From an uncultured SAR86 cluster bacterium (lineage in GTDB: Bacteria; Pseudomonadota; Gammaproteobacteria; Magnimaribacterales; D2472): 64,000 bases of DNA. The notes beneath the pieces are model-generated. The model had not been told where the DNA came from. It saw nothing but the letters and a program-made list of their open reading frames with translations, and did no database searches. Location of the stretch: contig CABYNW010000001.1 of NCBI GenBank assembly GCA_902520495.1, forward strand, positions 62,001 to 126,000. Direction: 5' to 3'. The translations under genes and the position numbers were made by a program. This document shows, piece by piece, positions 45,704 to 54,914 of the stretch (position 1 is its first letter; each line of letters begins with the position of its first letter).

Positions 45704-46371
45704 AATCTATGATTCTTGCAGCCGGATACGGAAAGAGGCTAGCACCATTAACAGAAAATATCCCTAAGCCTTTATTAGAGGTAGGTACCCAGTCTTTAAT
45801 TAAAAGAAATATTAATTACTTAGTTGATAATGGGTTTTCAGAGATTATTATCAATGTATCTTATCTTGGCGAAAAGATTACAAATCATGTTAAAGCAGAA
45901 TTCCCAAATCTAGATATTCTTTTTTCAATAGAAGATGAACCGCTAGGAACAGGCGGGGGAATTCTTCATGCGCTTCCAATAATTGGAGATGAACCATTTT
46001 TATTAATGAATTCAGATATATTTCATGAAATTAATATTAAAAACTTACCAAAAGATGTCAAAGCAGCTCACTTAATTGGAGTTCCTAATCCTAGTCACAA
46101 CATAAACGGTGACTTTACACTTAATGATAGTTTGGTTGAAGTTAAAGATGAAAAAAATGAACTTACTTGGAGCGGAATCTCAGTAATTAATCCTATTATT
46201 TTTTATCAGGCTGGCTTTACAAGCAAAAACTTTAATATATGGGATACAGTTTTACCAAGTTATATCAAAGAAGGCACTATTACAGGCCAAAAATCATCAG
46301 ATTTATGGATTGATGTTGGAACACCAGAACGTTTAAAAATTGCTAATACTGTATATAATGACCAAAATTAA
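45700..46371 (+). CDS. murU: N-acetylmuramate alpha-1-phosphate uridylyltransferase MurU
   Basis: A sugar-phosphate nucleotidyltransferase of 223 residues. Motifs are MILAAGYGKRLAPLTENIPKPLL, the pattern GxGxRLxPxTxxxPKP, then EPLGTGGGI and NSDIFH with the metal Asp. It converts MurNAc-1-phosphate to UDP-MurNAc. The 4-bp overlap with amgK supports MurU over a generic glucose-1-phosphate enzyme. rpe follows after 3 bp. Confidence 0.9.
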   Translation: MKSMILAAGYGKRLAPLTENIPKPLLEVGTQSLIKRNINYLVDNGFSEIIINVSYLGEKITNHVKAEFPNLDILFSIEDEPLGTGGGILHALPIIGDEPFLLMNSDIFHEINIKNLPKDVKAAHLIGVPNPSHNINGDFTLNDSLVEVKDEKNELTWSGISVINPIIFYQAGFTSKNFNIWDTVLPSYIKEGTITGQKSSDLWIDVGTPERLKIANTVYNDQN

Positions 46372-46374
46372 TTT

Positions 46375-47043
46375 ATGAGTGACCAAAAATATATAATTGC
46401 ACCTTCAATTCTAGCTTCAGATTTTGCTAGATTAGGTGATGAAGTGAAGAATGTTCTTGATGCAGGTGCGGACTGGGTGCATTTTGATGTCATGGATAAT
46501 CACTATGTTCCAAATTTAACTATAGGCCCAATGGTATGCAAAGCTTTAAGAGATTTTGGGATTAAAGAATTTATAGACGTTCATTTGATGATTGACCCAG
46601 TCGACGATCTCGCACAAAGATTTATTGAAGCAGGGGCGAACTTAGTCAGCTTTCATCCAGAAGCATCAAAACATATACATCGTTCAATTCATGCTATTAA
46701 AGATAAAGGATGTAAGGCAGGACTTGTTTTTAACCCAGCCTCATCGTTAAGTCCTTTAGAAAGTGTCTTAGATGACATAGATCTTGTTTTAGTCATGAGT
46801 GTAAATCCAGGATTTGGAGGCCAATCTTTTATTCATAGCTCTTTAGATAAAATTGCCCAGGTAAGAAAGATGATAGATGAATCTGGAAAAGATATCCGTC
46901 TAGAGGTTGATGGAGGAATTAATAAAGAGACTATTGGCCTTGCTTCAAAAGCTGGTGCCGATACCTTTGTTGCTGGCTCGGCAATTTTTAATACAGAAAA
47001 TTATGAGCAAACTATATCTGAGCTTCGTTCGAAAATCGTTTAA
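46375..47043 (+). CDS. rpe: ribulose-phosphate 3-epimerase
   Basis: TIM-barrel enzyme of 222 residues interconverting ribulose- and xylulose-5-phosphate. Motifs: [31 protein letters not shown], the [13 protein letters not shown] phosphate loop and EVDGGIN. It lies between murU and a DUF192 gene that begins inside its last 41 bp. The rpe-then-trpE order is similar to that in Pseudomonas. Confidence 0.97.
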   Translation: MSDQKYIIAPSILASDFARLGDEVKNVLDAGADWVHFDVMDNHYVPNLTIGPMVCKALRDFGIKEFIDVHLMIDPVDDLAQRFIEAGANLVSFHPEASKHIHRSIHAIKDKGCKAGLVFNPASSLSPLESVLDDIDLVLVMSVNPGFGGQSFIHSSLDKIAQVRKMIDESGKDIRLEVDGGINKETIGLASKAGADTFVAGSAIFNTENYEQTISELRSKIV

Positions 47044-47452
47044 ATATTTTCTTCTATTATTCTTAGTATTTGAAATAAATTCTTCTGAAAAAATAGATAT
47101 AAAAGAATTACTCCCAAAAATAGAAATTGCATCTAATTTCGAAGATAGAAAGAAAGGTCTGATGTTCATTCCATCCATGTCAGACGAATTTGGTATGTTT
47201 TTTATTTGGGAATATAAGAAAAAACAATGCATGTGGATGAAAGATACTTTTATTCCATTAACCGTTGCATATATTGCAGATAATGGAGAAATTATTGGCA
47301 TCTATGATATGGTTCCTTTTTCAAAAAAATCAGTTTGCTCAAAAGTACCTGTTAAATATGCTTTGGAGGTAAATAAAAATTGGTTTAAGGAACAAAATAT
47401 AAAAATAGGTGATGTTATAGATATTAAAGGAATTATCAAAAGTGATTACTAA
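47003..47452 (+). CDS. DUF192 family exported protein
   Basis: A 149-residue protein with an N-terminal hydrophobic segment (about 12-24) acting as signal peptide, then the DUF192 core: [40 protein letters not shown], and [15 protein letters not shown]192 proteins are small periplasmic proteins of unknown function. The ATG chosen lies 41 bp inside the rpe 3' end and gives a good signal peptide; an earlier in-frame ATG would add a hydrophobic extension entirely within rpe. It overlaps trpE by 11 bp. Confidence 0.85.
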   Translation: MSKLYLSFVRKSFKYFLLLFLVFEINSSEKIDIKELLPKIEIASNFEDRKKGLMFIPSMSDEFGMFFIWEYKKKQCMWMKDTFIPLTVAYIADNGEIIGIYDMVPFSKKSVCSKVPVKYALEVNKNWFKEQNIKIGDVIDIKGIIKSDY

Positions 47453-48908
47453 ACAAGAATATGATGAATTAAAATTAGATGGATTTAATATTGTCCCGCT
47501 AATTAAAGAAATTGATTCAGATTCAGGTTCTCCAATTTCACTATATTCTAGGATTAAAGATAAAAGAAATACTTTTTTGCTTGAATCTATTGAAGGTGGA
47601 GAAAAGTGGGCTCAATACTCAATTATAGGATTGCGATGTAATGACTCTATAAAAATCTGTGGAAATAAATTTGAGATTAAAAATGGTGATCAAACCAAAT
47701 CTTATCAGTCTATTGATCCTCTCAAGGATTTAAATAAACTTATAAGCAAGTACAAAGCTCCAAAGCAAGATAATTTTCCGAGATTTTTTGGGGGCTATGT
47801 TGGATTTTTTGCATATGAAAGTTCTAAGTATGCTGAAACAAAGATAGCCTCTTTGGCGTCTAAAGAATCAAAGTTTAAAGAGCATATGCCAGATATATAT
47901 TTAGTTAAATCGGAAAGCTTAATAGTTTACGACAACTTTAATAATTCAACTTTTGCAATTTATAACTCTGATCCAACACAAACATCATTTGAAGAAGCAA
48001 ATGCAAAATTAAAAGAAATCGAAAACAGCATAAATACTGAAGCAGAAAATAATGAAATCAAATACAAATCAATATCTGGAAAGCTTTCTTTTGAATCAAA
48101 TTTTACCAAGGAAAAATTCATTACAGCTGTAAATAAAGTAAAGAACTATATTAAGGAAGGCGACGTGATGCAAGTTGTGCTTGGACAAGATTTTTTTAAA
48201 AAATTCTCAGGTGATGCATTTAAACTTTATTCAGCTTTAAGGGATCTTAATCCTTCACCTTATATGTATTATTTGAATCTTGATGAATGCCATATAGTTG
48301 GCTCTTCTCCAGAAATATTAGTGAGAGTTGAGGAGGGTGATATTACACTCAGACCAATAGCCGGAACTAGGAAAAGAGGAAAGGATGAAGAAGAAGATCT
48401 ATTAAATCAACAAGATTTATTAAATGATCCTAAGGAGTTAGCTGAACATTTGATGTTAATAGATCTCGGCAGAAATGATGTTGGAAAAATAGCGAAGATA
48501 GGTTCTGTTAAAGTAACTGAGAAAATGGTTATAGAAAAGTATTCACATGTGATGCATATTGTTTCAAATGTAGTTGGAAAATTAGCAGCAGATAAAAACT
48601 TTGTTGATGCGCTTAAAGCTTCTCTTCCGGCAGGGACACTTTCAGGCGCTCCAAAAATAAGAGCAATGGAGATAATTAATGAACTAGAACCGAGCTCAAG
48701 AGGCATATATGGAGGAGCAATAGGATATATAACATGGAATGGCAACATAGATACTGCTATTGCTATTAGGACTGCTGTAATTAAAGATGGTCTTATTCAT
48801 GTTGGTGCTGGAGCAGGAATAGTTGCTGATTCTGATCCAGAAAGTGAGTGGTTGGAATGTAAACAAAAATCAAAAGTTTTTTTAGATGCCATTGAGATGA
48901 TTTCATGA
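47442..48908 (+). CDS. trpE: anthranilate synthase component I
   Basis: Enzyme subunit of 488 residues forming anthranilate from chorismate with ammonia from TrpG. Seen: SPISLYSRIKD and LLESIEGGEKWAQYS in the tryptophan-binding N-terminus, then GDVMQVVLGQ, RPIAGTRKRGKDEEED, and the C-terminal GAPKIRAMEII and GAGIVADSDPE. The LLES element fits feedback inhibition by tryptophan. It starts with GTG inside the DUF192 gene, so there is no leader peptide or attenuator in front. It overlaps trpG by 4 bp. Confidence 0.97.
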   Translation: MITKQEYDELKLDGFNIVPLIKEIDSDSGSPISLYSRIKDKRNTFLLESIEGGEKWAQYSIIGLRCNDSIKICGNKFEIKNGDQTKSYQSIDPLKDLNKLISKYKAPKQDNFPRFFGGYVGFFAYESSKYAETKIASLASKESKFKEHMPDIYLVKSESLIVYDNFNNSTFAIYNSDPTQTSFEEANAKLKEIENSINTEAENNEIKYKSISGKLSFESNFTKEKFITAVNKVKNYIKEGDVMQVVLGQDFFKKFSGDAFKLYSALRDLNPSPYMYYLNLDECHIVGSSPEILVRVEEGDITLRPIAGTRKRGKDEEEDLLNQQDLLNDPKELAEHLMLIDLGRNDVGKIAKIGSVKVTEKMVIEKYSHVMHIVSNVVGKLAADKNFVDALKASLPAGTLSGAPKIRAMEIINELEPSSRGIYGGAIGYITWNGNIDTAIAIRTAVIKDGLIHVGAGAGIVADSDPESEWLECKQKSKVFLDAIEMIS

Positions 48909-49468
48909 TTCTTATAATTGATAATTATGATAGTTTTACCTACAACCTAGTTCACTATGTTGGTGAGCTCAATAAAGAGGTAAAAGTTATCAGAAATGAT
49001 CAGATGTCAGTTGATGAAGTTCTTAATTTAGATCCTGAAAAAATTATTATTTCTCCTGGACCATGTACTCCAAAAGAAGCTGGAATATCGATTGAATTAA
49101 TAAAAGCTTCAAGAATTCCAGTTTTGGGAGTATGCCTCGGGCATCAAGCAATAGGCGCTGCGTTTGGCGGTAATATTATTAAAGCCCCTGAAATATTTCA
49201 TGGAAAAATATCAAAAGTAAAACATTCTGAAGATGGTTTATTTAAAGGTATTCATTCTCCTTATGATGTTGTTAGATACCATAGTTTAATTATTGATATA
49301 AGCTCAATACCAGAGGAATTAAAGGTTACCGCCACCTTAGAAGAAGATCCAAATATAATTATGGCTATTGAGCATAAAGAAAAGCCAATATATGGCGTTC
49401 AATTTCATCCAGAATCTATTGAGACGATTGATGGAAAAAAGTTAATTAAGAATTTTTTAGAAAAGTAA
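48905..49468 (+). CDS. trpG: anthranilate synthase component II (glutamine amidotransferase)
   Basis: Amidotransferase subunit of 187 residues. Seen: LIIDNYDSFTYNLVHY at the start, the catalytic cysteine in GVCLGHQAIG, and the His-Glu pair in GVQFHPESI. It supplies ammonia to TrpE and can also serve para-aminobenzoate synthesis in some bacteria, in line with the folate genes here. It overlaps trpE by 4 bp and trpD by 1 bp. Confidence 0.97.
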   Translation: MILIIDNYDSFTYNLVHYVGELNKEVKVIRNDQMSVDEVLNLDPEKIIISPGPCTPKEAGISIELIKASRIPVLGVCLGHQAIGAAFGGNIIKAPEIFHGKISKVKHSEDGLFKGIHSPYDVVRYHSLIIDISSIPEELKVTATLEEDPNIIMAIEHKEKPIYGVQFHPESIETIDGKKLIKNFLEK

Positions 49469-50478
49469 TGAAAGAATATTTAATAAAAATTAATGAACAT
49501 AATGATTTAAGTTTTGATGAAATGGAGTCAGCTATCAAAATGATTATGACCGGGCAAATTGATCAGCCAGACATAGAATCATTTCTTTTAGGATTAAATA
49601 AAAAGGGCATTTCTGAAGATGAAATAACCGCTGCTGCTTCAGTTATGAAAGAGAAATCATTAAAGTTCGATATTGGTGATGGGAATCATATAGATACTTG
49701 TGGTACTGGGGGTACCGGCATTCATACTTTTAATTGCTCAACCGCATCTTCATTCGTAGCTGCAGCTGGAGGGGCCAAAATTACCAAACATGGTAATAAA
49801 GCAATTTCTAGTAAATCAGGTAGTGCAGATTTTTTAATTGAAGCTGGAGCAGACATTAATCATGATAGAAAAAAACTAATTACAATATTTAATAAAATAG
49901 GTTTTGTATTTTTATTTGCACCACTTCATCATCAAGCAATGAAGTATGTGATGCCCGCAAGGCAAAAAATAGCACAAAAGACCATTTTTAATTTGTTAGG
50001 ACCTCATACAAATCCATGTAATGCAAAAAGACAAATATTAGGCGTATATCATAAGAGGTTATTAAAAACTTTTGCAAAAGTGTCTAAAAATTTAGACATG
50101 GAGCACATGCTTATTGTCCATGGAGATGATGGACTTGATGAAATAACAATAACAAGTGAAACAAATATTGCTGAGCTAAAAGATCATAAAATTACAGAAT
50201 ATAAAATTTCTCCAAAAGAATTTGGAATAAACTTAGCTTCTTTTGAGGAAATCTATGCAAATTCACCTCAAGAAAGCTTAATGATGGTTAATAAAGCTTT
50301 TGAAGGAGAAAAGTCAGCCGTTCAAGATATGATTGCAATGAACAGCGGCGCTGCATTATATATCGCAAGAATTGTTGATTCTATAAATGATGGAGTTGAG
50401 TTAGCTTTTGAACTAATGAACAATGGAAAGGCAGCTAATAAATTAGCTGAATACGTAGGGGTATCAAATAGTATATGA
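49468..50478 (+). CDS. trpD: anthranilate phosphoribosyltransferase
   Basis: Enzyme of 336 residues attaching phosphoribosyl to anthranilate. Motifs: DTCGTGGTGIHTFNCSTAS (PRPP loop), KHGNKAISSKSGSADFLIEAG, and FAPLHHQAMKYVMPARQ. It overlaps trpG by 1 bp and trpC by 4 bp in a tight trpE-G-D-C order. Confidence 0.97.
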   Translation: MKEYLIKINEHNDLSFDEMESAIKMIMTGQIDQPDIESFLLGLNKKGISEDEITAAASVMKEKSLKFDIGDGNHIDTCGTGGTGIHTFNCSTASSFVAAAGGAKITKHGNKAISSKSGSADFLIEAGADINHDRKKLITIFNKIGFVFLFAPLHHQAMKYVMPARQKIAQKTIFNLLGPHTNPCNAKRQILGVYHKRLLKTFAKVSKNLDMEHMLIVHGDDGLDEITITSETNIAELKDHKITEYKISPKEFGINLASFEEIYANSPQESLMMVNKAFEGEKSAVQDMIAMNSGAALYIARIVDSINDGVELAFELMNNGKAANKLAEYVGVSNSI

Positions 50479-51224
50479 GTATTCTTGATGAAATTATTAA
50501 TAATACTAAGTCTAAATTAGATAAACGTAAAAATGAGCTGCCGTTGGATAAAATAAAAAAGGAAATAGAATCTTCTAATTTTCTAGAAAACTCATTTAAA
50601 AATAGTTTGATAGATAAAGAGCATGCAATTATTGCAGAAATAAAGAAAGCCTCACCAAGTGCTGGAATAATTAGCGAAGACTTTGACCCTTTAAAAAAGG
50701 CAAAGGAATATGAAGAATTTGGGGCATCAGCGCTTTCAATACTTACTGAGGAAGATTATTTTCTTGGTAGTACTAAATATTTAAAAGATGTAAAAAAGAT
50801 AACAAACCTCCCAATACTAAGAAAAGATTTTATAGTCGATACATATCAAATATATGAATCTAAATTCATAGGAGCTGATTGCATACTTTTAATCGCAAGC
50901 ATTTTAAATGATGAACAATTGAGAGAATTTTCAGACTTAGCTGATACATTACAATTAGATTATTTAATTGAAGTGCATAACGAAGAAGAACTCTCTAGGG
51001 TTGAGTTATTTTCAAATGCAATTATTGGCGTAAACAACAGAAATCTTAAAACCTTTGAAGTTGATATTCAAAATTCAGTTAGATTAAGAAACTTATATAA
51101 AAAAAATAATATTTTTGTTGCCGAGTCAGGAATTAAAAATAAAAAAGATATCGATATGCTGCTAGCTAATAATATTAATGTGTTTTTAATTGGTGAAAGT
51201 CTTATGAAAGGAGATTTTTCTTGA
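50475..51224 (+). CDS. trpC: indole-3-glycerol phosphate synthase
   Basis: Monofunctional TIM-barrel enzyme of 249 residues, without the fused TrpF domain of E. coli. Motifs: IAEIKKASPSAGII, ALSILTEEDYFLGS, LRKDFIVDTYQI, and GVNNRNLKTFEVD. It is last of the trp enzymes here; trpF, trpB and trpA are not in the window. The helicase gene starts inside its stop codon (4-bp overlap). Confidence 0.97.
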   Translation: MSILDEIINNTKSKLDKRKNELPLDKIKKEIESSNFLENSFKNSLIDKEHAIIAEIKKASPSAGIISEDFDPLKKAKEYEEFGASALSILTEEDYFLGSTKYLKDVKKITNLPILRKDFIVDTYQIYESKFIGADCILLIASILNDEQLREFSDLADTLQLDYLIEVHNEEELSRVELFSNAIIGVNNRNLKTFEVDIQNSVRLRNLYKKNNIFVAESGIKNKKDIDMLLANNINVFLIGESLMKGDFS

Positions 51225-52390
51225 AGCTTAGGGAGTGGCAAGAACAAGCATTTCCTTTATGGTGGTCAAAAAAAAGGGGCATTATTAAAGTAGTAACAGG
51301 TGGTGGTAAGACCTTTTTTGCTATTTACTGTTTAAATAAATATCTAGAAGAAAATCCTGATAAATCAGTCTTGATTGTTGTTCCATCAATAGCCTTGTTA
51401 GATCAGTGGTATGAAAATCTTTCTCAAAGTTTTAAAAACAAAGAAATATCTCTAAATGGCGGAGGTGAAAAAACTAAATCAATCACAAAAGTTTGCATAA
51501 CCACAATTGATTCATTAAAAAATATTTTTGATGATATTCAGGCAGAAGAAACTCTCCTCATTGTTGATGAGTGCCATAAAATTGGAACTGAGAAGAGGGG
51601 AGAGATGCTAACAAATAATTGGCATGCAACTCTAGGTTTATCTGCGACACCTGAAAGAGACTACGATGATAACTTTTATATAATTATCAAAAAAATACTT
51701 GGCGATATTATTTTTGATTACGATTATATTAATGCCAGGGAAGATAAAGTAATAGTCAACTTTAAACTCTTATATGGGTATGCGGCTTTACTACCTGAAG
51801 AAGAAGATAAATATAAAAAATTCACAAAAAGTATACAGCGAAGAGCGGCAACTATTGGCGGAAATGATATGAATGATTACCCTTTAAAGATGCTTATTTT
51901 TAATAGAGCAAGGTTAATAAAAAATTCAAAAAACAGAATCCCTTACGGCCTGGAGCTAATACAAAAATATAAAAGAGAAAGCTGGATTGTTTTTACAGAG
52001 AACAAAAAGCAAGCAAAAGAATTTAACACGGTAGTGAATAAAAAAGGATTTAAATCTGGTATCTACAATACAGATCTGAGCGACGATGAAAGACAGGAGA
52101 ATTTAGATGCTTTTAAGGCTGGCAAATTAAATGTTCTAGTTAGTTGCACTGCATTGGATGAAGGCTTTGATATGCCAGAGGCTGATGGTGCGATGATTTT
52201 GAGTGCTTCATCTTCAAAGAGGCAGAGGATTCAAAGAATGGGAAGAGTACTTAGAATAACTGCCAACAAAGATAATGCATTAATAGTAACCGTTTATTCA
52301 TCAAAGACGGAGTATGAAAAATTAAGAGAAGAATCAAATAGATATAAGCTTGAAGGAGTACCAGTTAAATGGCAACGAATGAGCATATAA
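51221..52390 (+). CDS. SF2 DEAD/DEAH-type helicase, XPB/RadD-like
   Basis: A 389-residue superfamily 2 helicase. Motifs in order: the Q-like opening LREWQEQAF, Walker A VVTGGGKTF near residue 23-31, DECH (motif II), SATP (motif III), and QRIQRMGRVLR (motif VI). DECH and the compact build resemble XPB- or RadD-type DNA helicases of repair and defence systems, rather than DEAD RNA helicases. The TTG start overlaps trpC by 4 bp, so it is translated with the trp operon. No nuclease or methylase accompanies it. Role unknown. Confidence 0.87.
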   Translation: MKLREWQEQAFPLWWSKKRGIIKVVTGGGKTFFAIYCLNKYLEENPDKSVLIVVPSIALLDQWYENLSQSFKNKEISLNGGGEKTKSITKVCITTIDSLKNIFDDIQAEETLLIVDECHKIGTEKRGEMLTNNWHATLGLSATPERDYDDNFYIIIKKILGDIIFDYDYINAREDKVIVNFKLLYGYAALLPEEEDKYKKFTKSIQRRAATIGGNDMNDYPLKMLIFNRARLIKNSKNRIPYGLELIQKYKRESWIVFTENKKQAKEFNTVVNKKGFKSGIYNTDLSDDERQENLDAFKAGKLNVLVSCTALDEGFDMPEADGAMILSASSSKRQRIQRMGRVLRITANKDNALIVTVYSSKTEYEKLREESNRYKLEGVPVKWQRMSI

Positions 52391-52397
52391 TATTTCT

Positions 52398-52949
52398 ATG
52401 GCTCTAACTTATTCAAGCATGCTTAATCTTGATACAGATTTAATTTCATTTAATCTGCCTAATGTTATTGCTGGTAATAACTTTTCAGATAATGATTTAA
52501 ATTCTTCCAAATCTTCCTTAATCATGTTTATTTGTAACCATTGCCCATACGTTATTCATTATCATGAACAAATACAACAATTAGTTGATGATTTTGAAGA
52601 CAGTATCAATTTAGTTGCAATAAGCTCAAATGATATAGTTAATTACCCTCAGGACAGGCCTGAAATGATGAAAGATTTATGGAAAGACTTAGACTTAAAA
52701 TTTCCATATTTATTTGACGAAACTCAAGAGATTGCAAAAAAATATAAAGCTGAATGCACTCCAGAATTTTATTTATTTAACAAAAATTTAAAACTTGTTT
52801 ATAGAGGTAGAATGGATGAATCATCGCCAGGATCAAGTATTAAACCATCAGGAGAAGATCTTAGAAATGCTATTAATAATTTATTAACTAACCAGAAGAT
52901 ATCTAGTGAACAACTGCCTTCTATGGGATGCAATATTAAATGGAAATAG
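52398..52949 (+). CDS. thioredoxin-fold (AhpC/TSA-like) protein
   Basis: A 183-residue thioredoxin-fold protein. The active-site region is MFICNHCPYVIHYHEQ with CxxC-like C-N-H-C, and the family signature CTPEFYLFNKN holds the cis-Pro region. It belongs to the group of bacterial redoxin-like proteins annotated thioredoxin family. No signal peptide is visible, so it is cytoplasmic. It follows the helicase by 7 bp and ends 1 bp from the convergent MFS gene. Confidence 0.88.
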   Translation: MALTYSSMLNLDTDLISFNLPNVIAGNNFSDNDLNSSKSSLIMFICNHCPYVIHYHEQIQQLVDDFEDSINLVAISSNDIVNYPQDRPEMMKDLWKDLDLKFPYLFDETQEIAKKYKAECTPEFYLFNKNLKLVYRGRMDESSPGSSIKPSGEDLRNAINNLLTNQKISSEQLPSMGCNIKWK

Positions 52950-52950
52950 T

Positions 52951-54267
52951 TTAATCTGACTTGTTTAGATCAGATTTATATGTTTCCGTGAGTGCCATTA
53001 CAGATAAAAGGGTAAGCAATGCTGCAAATGCTATATAAACAGATACCCAGAAAATACCAAAATCTTTCCACAAAATAACTGCGATAGTTGGTGCAAAAGC
53101 CCCGCCAAGTATTGCTCCAAATTGATAACCCAAAGTTGCTCCAGAATATCTAACTTCTGTACTAAATAGTTCAGTAAAAAAAGCAGCCTGGGGGCCATAC
53201 ATCATTCCTAAAAATATTAGCCCCATTGAAATTGCTATAAGAATCAACCAGTAATTGCCAGTATCTACTAAAGGGAAGATAGCAAAAGCCCATAATCCAG
53301 AAAGAATTGCACCAAGCATAAATATACCTTTTCTGCCATGTCTGTCAGAGTAGGATGCGAAAACAAATTGTAATAGAACAGCTATACCTGAACCTATTAA
53401 AACAGCTGAAAGCATCTCGTCTCTGGTCATGTTTGCACTGTTTACGCCATAAGTAAGCATAAAGGCAATTAATATATAAAAAGTAACCTGAACTGAAAGA
53501 AATGTTCCAGCTGCAAGAGCTATGCGTTTAGGATATTTTTTTACTGCTTCAATAATTGGTGATTTTTGAATTACCTGTTCTTCTTGTTGTTGCCTTTTGC
53601 TTGCTAATTCTTTAAATGCTTTTGTATCTTCAAGATTTAATTGTATATACATACTTATTAAAATCAGAACTGCGCTTGCTAGAAATGGAATTCTCCAGCC
53701 CCAGGTATTAAAGAATTCTTCTGAAACTAATGCGCTCGTAATTATTAAAGCTAGATTTGCAAGAATCACTCCAACAAAAGCACCAGCTTGAGCAAAAGCA
53801 CCATAATAACCCCTCTTATTAGAGGGGGCGCTTTCAGTTACAAGAAGCATAGCTCCACCCCATTGGCCACCGATTGCTATGCCTTGAGCAAATCTCAATA
53901 ATGTAAGTAATATTGGAGCAGCAACTCCTATCATTGCATAAGTTGGCAATAGTCCAATTAAAGTTGAAGAAATTCCCATAAGTAGTAGAGCGCTTATAAG
54001 TGTTTTTTTTCTTCCAATCTTATCTCCAAAATGCCCAAATATAATTCCACCAATTGGCCTTGCAATAAAACCAGCTGCAAATGTTAACAAAGATAATATT
54101 AAAGCAGTCGTTGGAGGAATTTCTCCAAAAAAAGCAGTTGGAAAAATTAGTGCTGCGGCGGCTCCGTATAGAAAAAAATCATACCACTCAATACTTGTTC
54201 CAGCTAAAGCTGTTAATGCAACTTTCCTCATGTTGTCGCTTTGATTGTTAGAAGTAGCCTGATTCAT
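52951..54267 (-). CDS. MFS transporter, metabolite:H+ symporter (MHS) family
   Basis: Twelve-segment transporter of 438 residues. The opening IEWYDFFLYGAAAAL is the MHS (ProP/ShiA/KgtP) hallmark, followed by ARPIGGIIFGHFGDKIGRKKTL, the loop 2-3 motif. A second GRKG motif (DRHGRKGIF) lies near residue 316. Family substrates are alpha-ketoglutarate, citrate, shikimate, betaine or proline; here unknown. It ends next to the thioredoxin-like gene with no room for a terminator. Confidence 0.92.
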   Translation of the reverse strand: MNQATSNNQSDNMRKVALTALAGTSIEWYDFFLYGAAAALIFPTAFFGEIPPTTALILSLLTFAAGFIARPIGGIIFGHFGDKIGRKKTLISALLLMGISSTLIGLLPTYAMIGVAAPILLTLLRFAQGIAIGGQWGGAMLLVTESAPSNKRGYYGAFAQAGAFVGVILANLALIITSALVSEEFFNTWGWRIPFLASAVLILISMYIQLNLEDTKAFKELASKRQQQEEQVIQKSPIIEAVKKYPKRIALAAGTFLSVQVTFYILIAFMLTYGVNSANMTRDEMLSAVLIGSGIAVLLQFVFASYSDRHGRKGIFMLGAILSGLWAFAIFPLVDTGNYWLILIAISMGLIFLGMMYGPQAAFFTELFSTEVRYSGATLGYQFGAILGGAFAPTIAVILWKDFGIFWVSVYIAFAALLTLLSVMALTETYKSDLNKSD

Positions 54268-54278
54268 TAAAAAAATGA

Positions 54279-54914
54279 TTAGATGTATGCACTGGAAGAA
54301 GTCATAATTTTTGCCGTTACTTCCATTATTTTCTTTGTTGGTGTTTCAAGTTCTTCAGCACCCGAAGCGTTAGCTTGTCCTGCATGAAGATCTTCATCAG
54401 CCTGCATAGTCTTAAGAATTTCAATTGTCTCTTTATCTTTTGTAGAGACTTTATCTAGGTGTTTTTGAAGATGTTTTACGACTTGTTTTTCAGTTTCTTC
54501 AACAAAACCAAGGCTTGTTCTTTCTCCCATTGAGCCAAACATAGCTCCAATTGCAAATGATCCTGCGTACCATAACGGATTTAATAAGGAACTTTTTCCA
54601 TCAAGTTCATCCAATCTTTTTTTACACCATACTAAATGATCAGTTTCTTCATCTCCTGCTTGTATTAAATGCTCTTTAACTCTTGGATCTTTGCATACAA
54701 AAGCTTGCCCCCTATACAATGCTTGGGCTGCCACCTCACCAGCATGATTTATTCTCATCATTTGGATAGATAGATTTTTCTCTTTTTTTGATAACTCTTC
54801 TTTATTTTTTTCTATAGGCTCTGGAGGATATTTTCTTCCCGTACCAGTTTTTTTATCTGATAAAGTCTTCAAAGCAATATCAAACTCGTTCACTATTCCA
54901 TTAAAAATACTCAT
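54279..54914 (-). CDS. coq7: 3-demethoxyubiquinol 3-hydroxylase Coq7
   Basis: Di-iron hydroxylase of 211 residues for a late step of ubiquinone synthesis. Seen: MRINHAGEVAAQALYRGQAF, AGDEETDHLVWC with the ExxH pair, GFVEETEKQVVKHL, and the late MQADEDLHAGQA, giving the carboxylate and histidine ligands. Coq7 (UbiF replacement) is usual in Pseudomonas-like bacteria. It follows purD with a 4-bp overlap. Confidence 0.95.
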   Translation of the reverse strand: MSIFNGIVNEFDIALKTLSDKKTGTGRKYPPEPIEKNKEELSKKEKNLSIQMMRINHAGEVAAQALYRGQAFVCKDPRVKEHLIQAGDEETDHLVWCKKRLDELDGKSSLLNPLWYAGSFAIGAMFGSMGERTSLGFVEETEKQVVKHLQKHLDKVSTKDKETIEILKTMQADEDLHAGQANASGAEELETPTKKIMEVTAKIMTSSSAYI

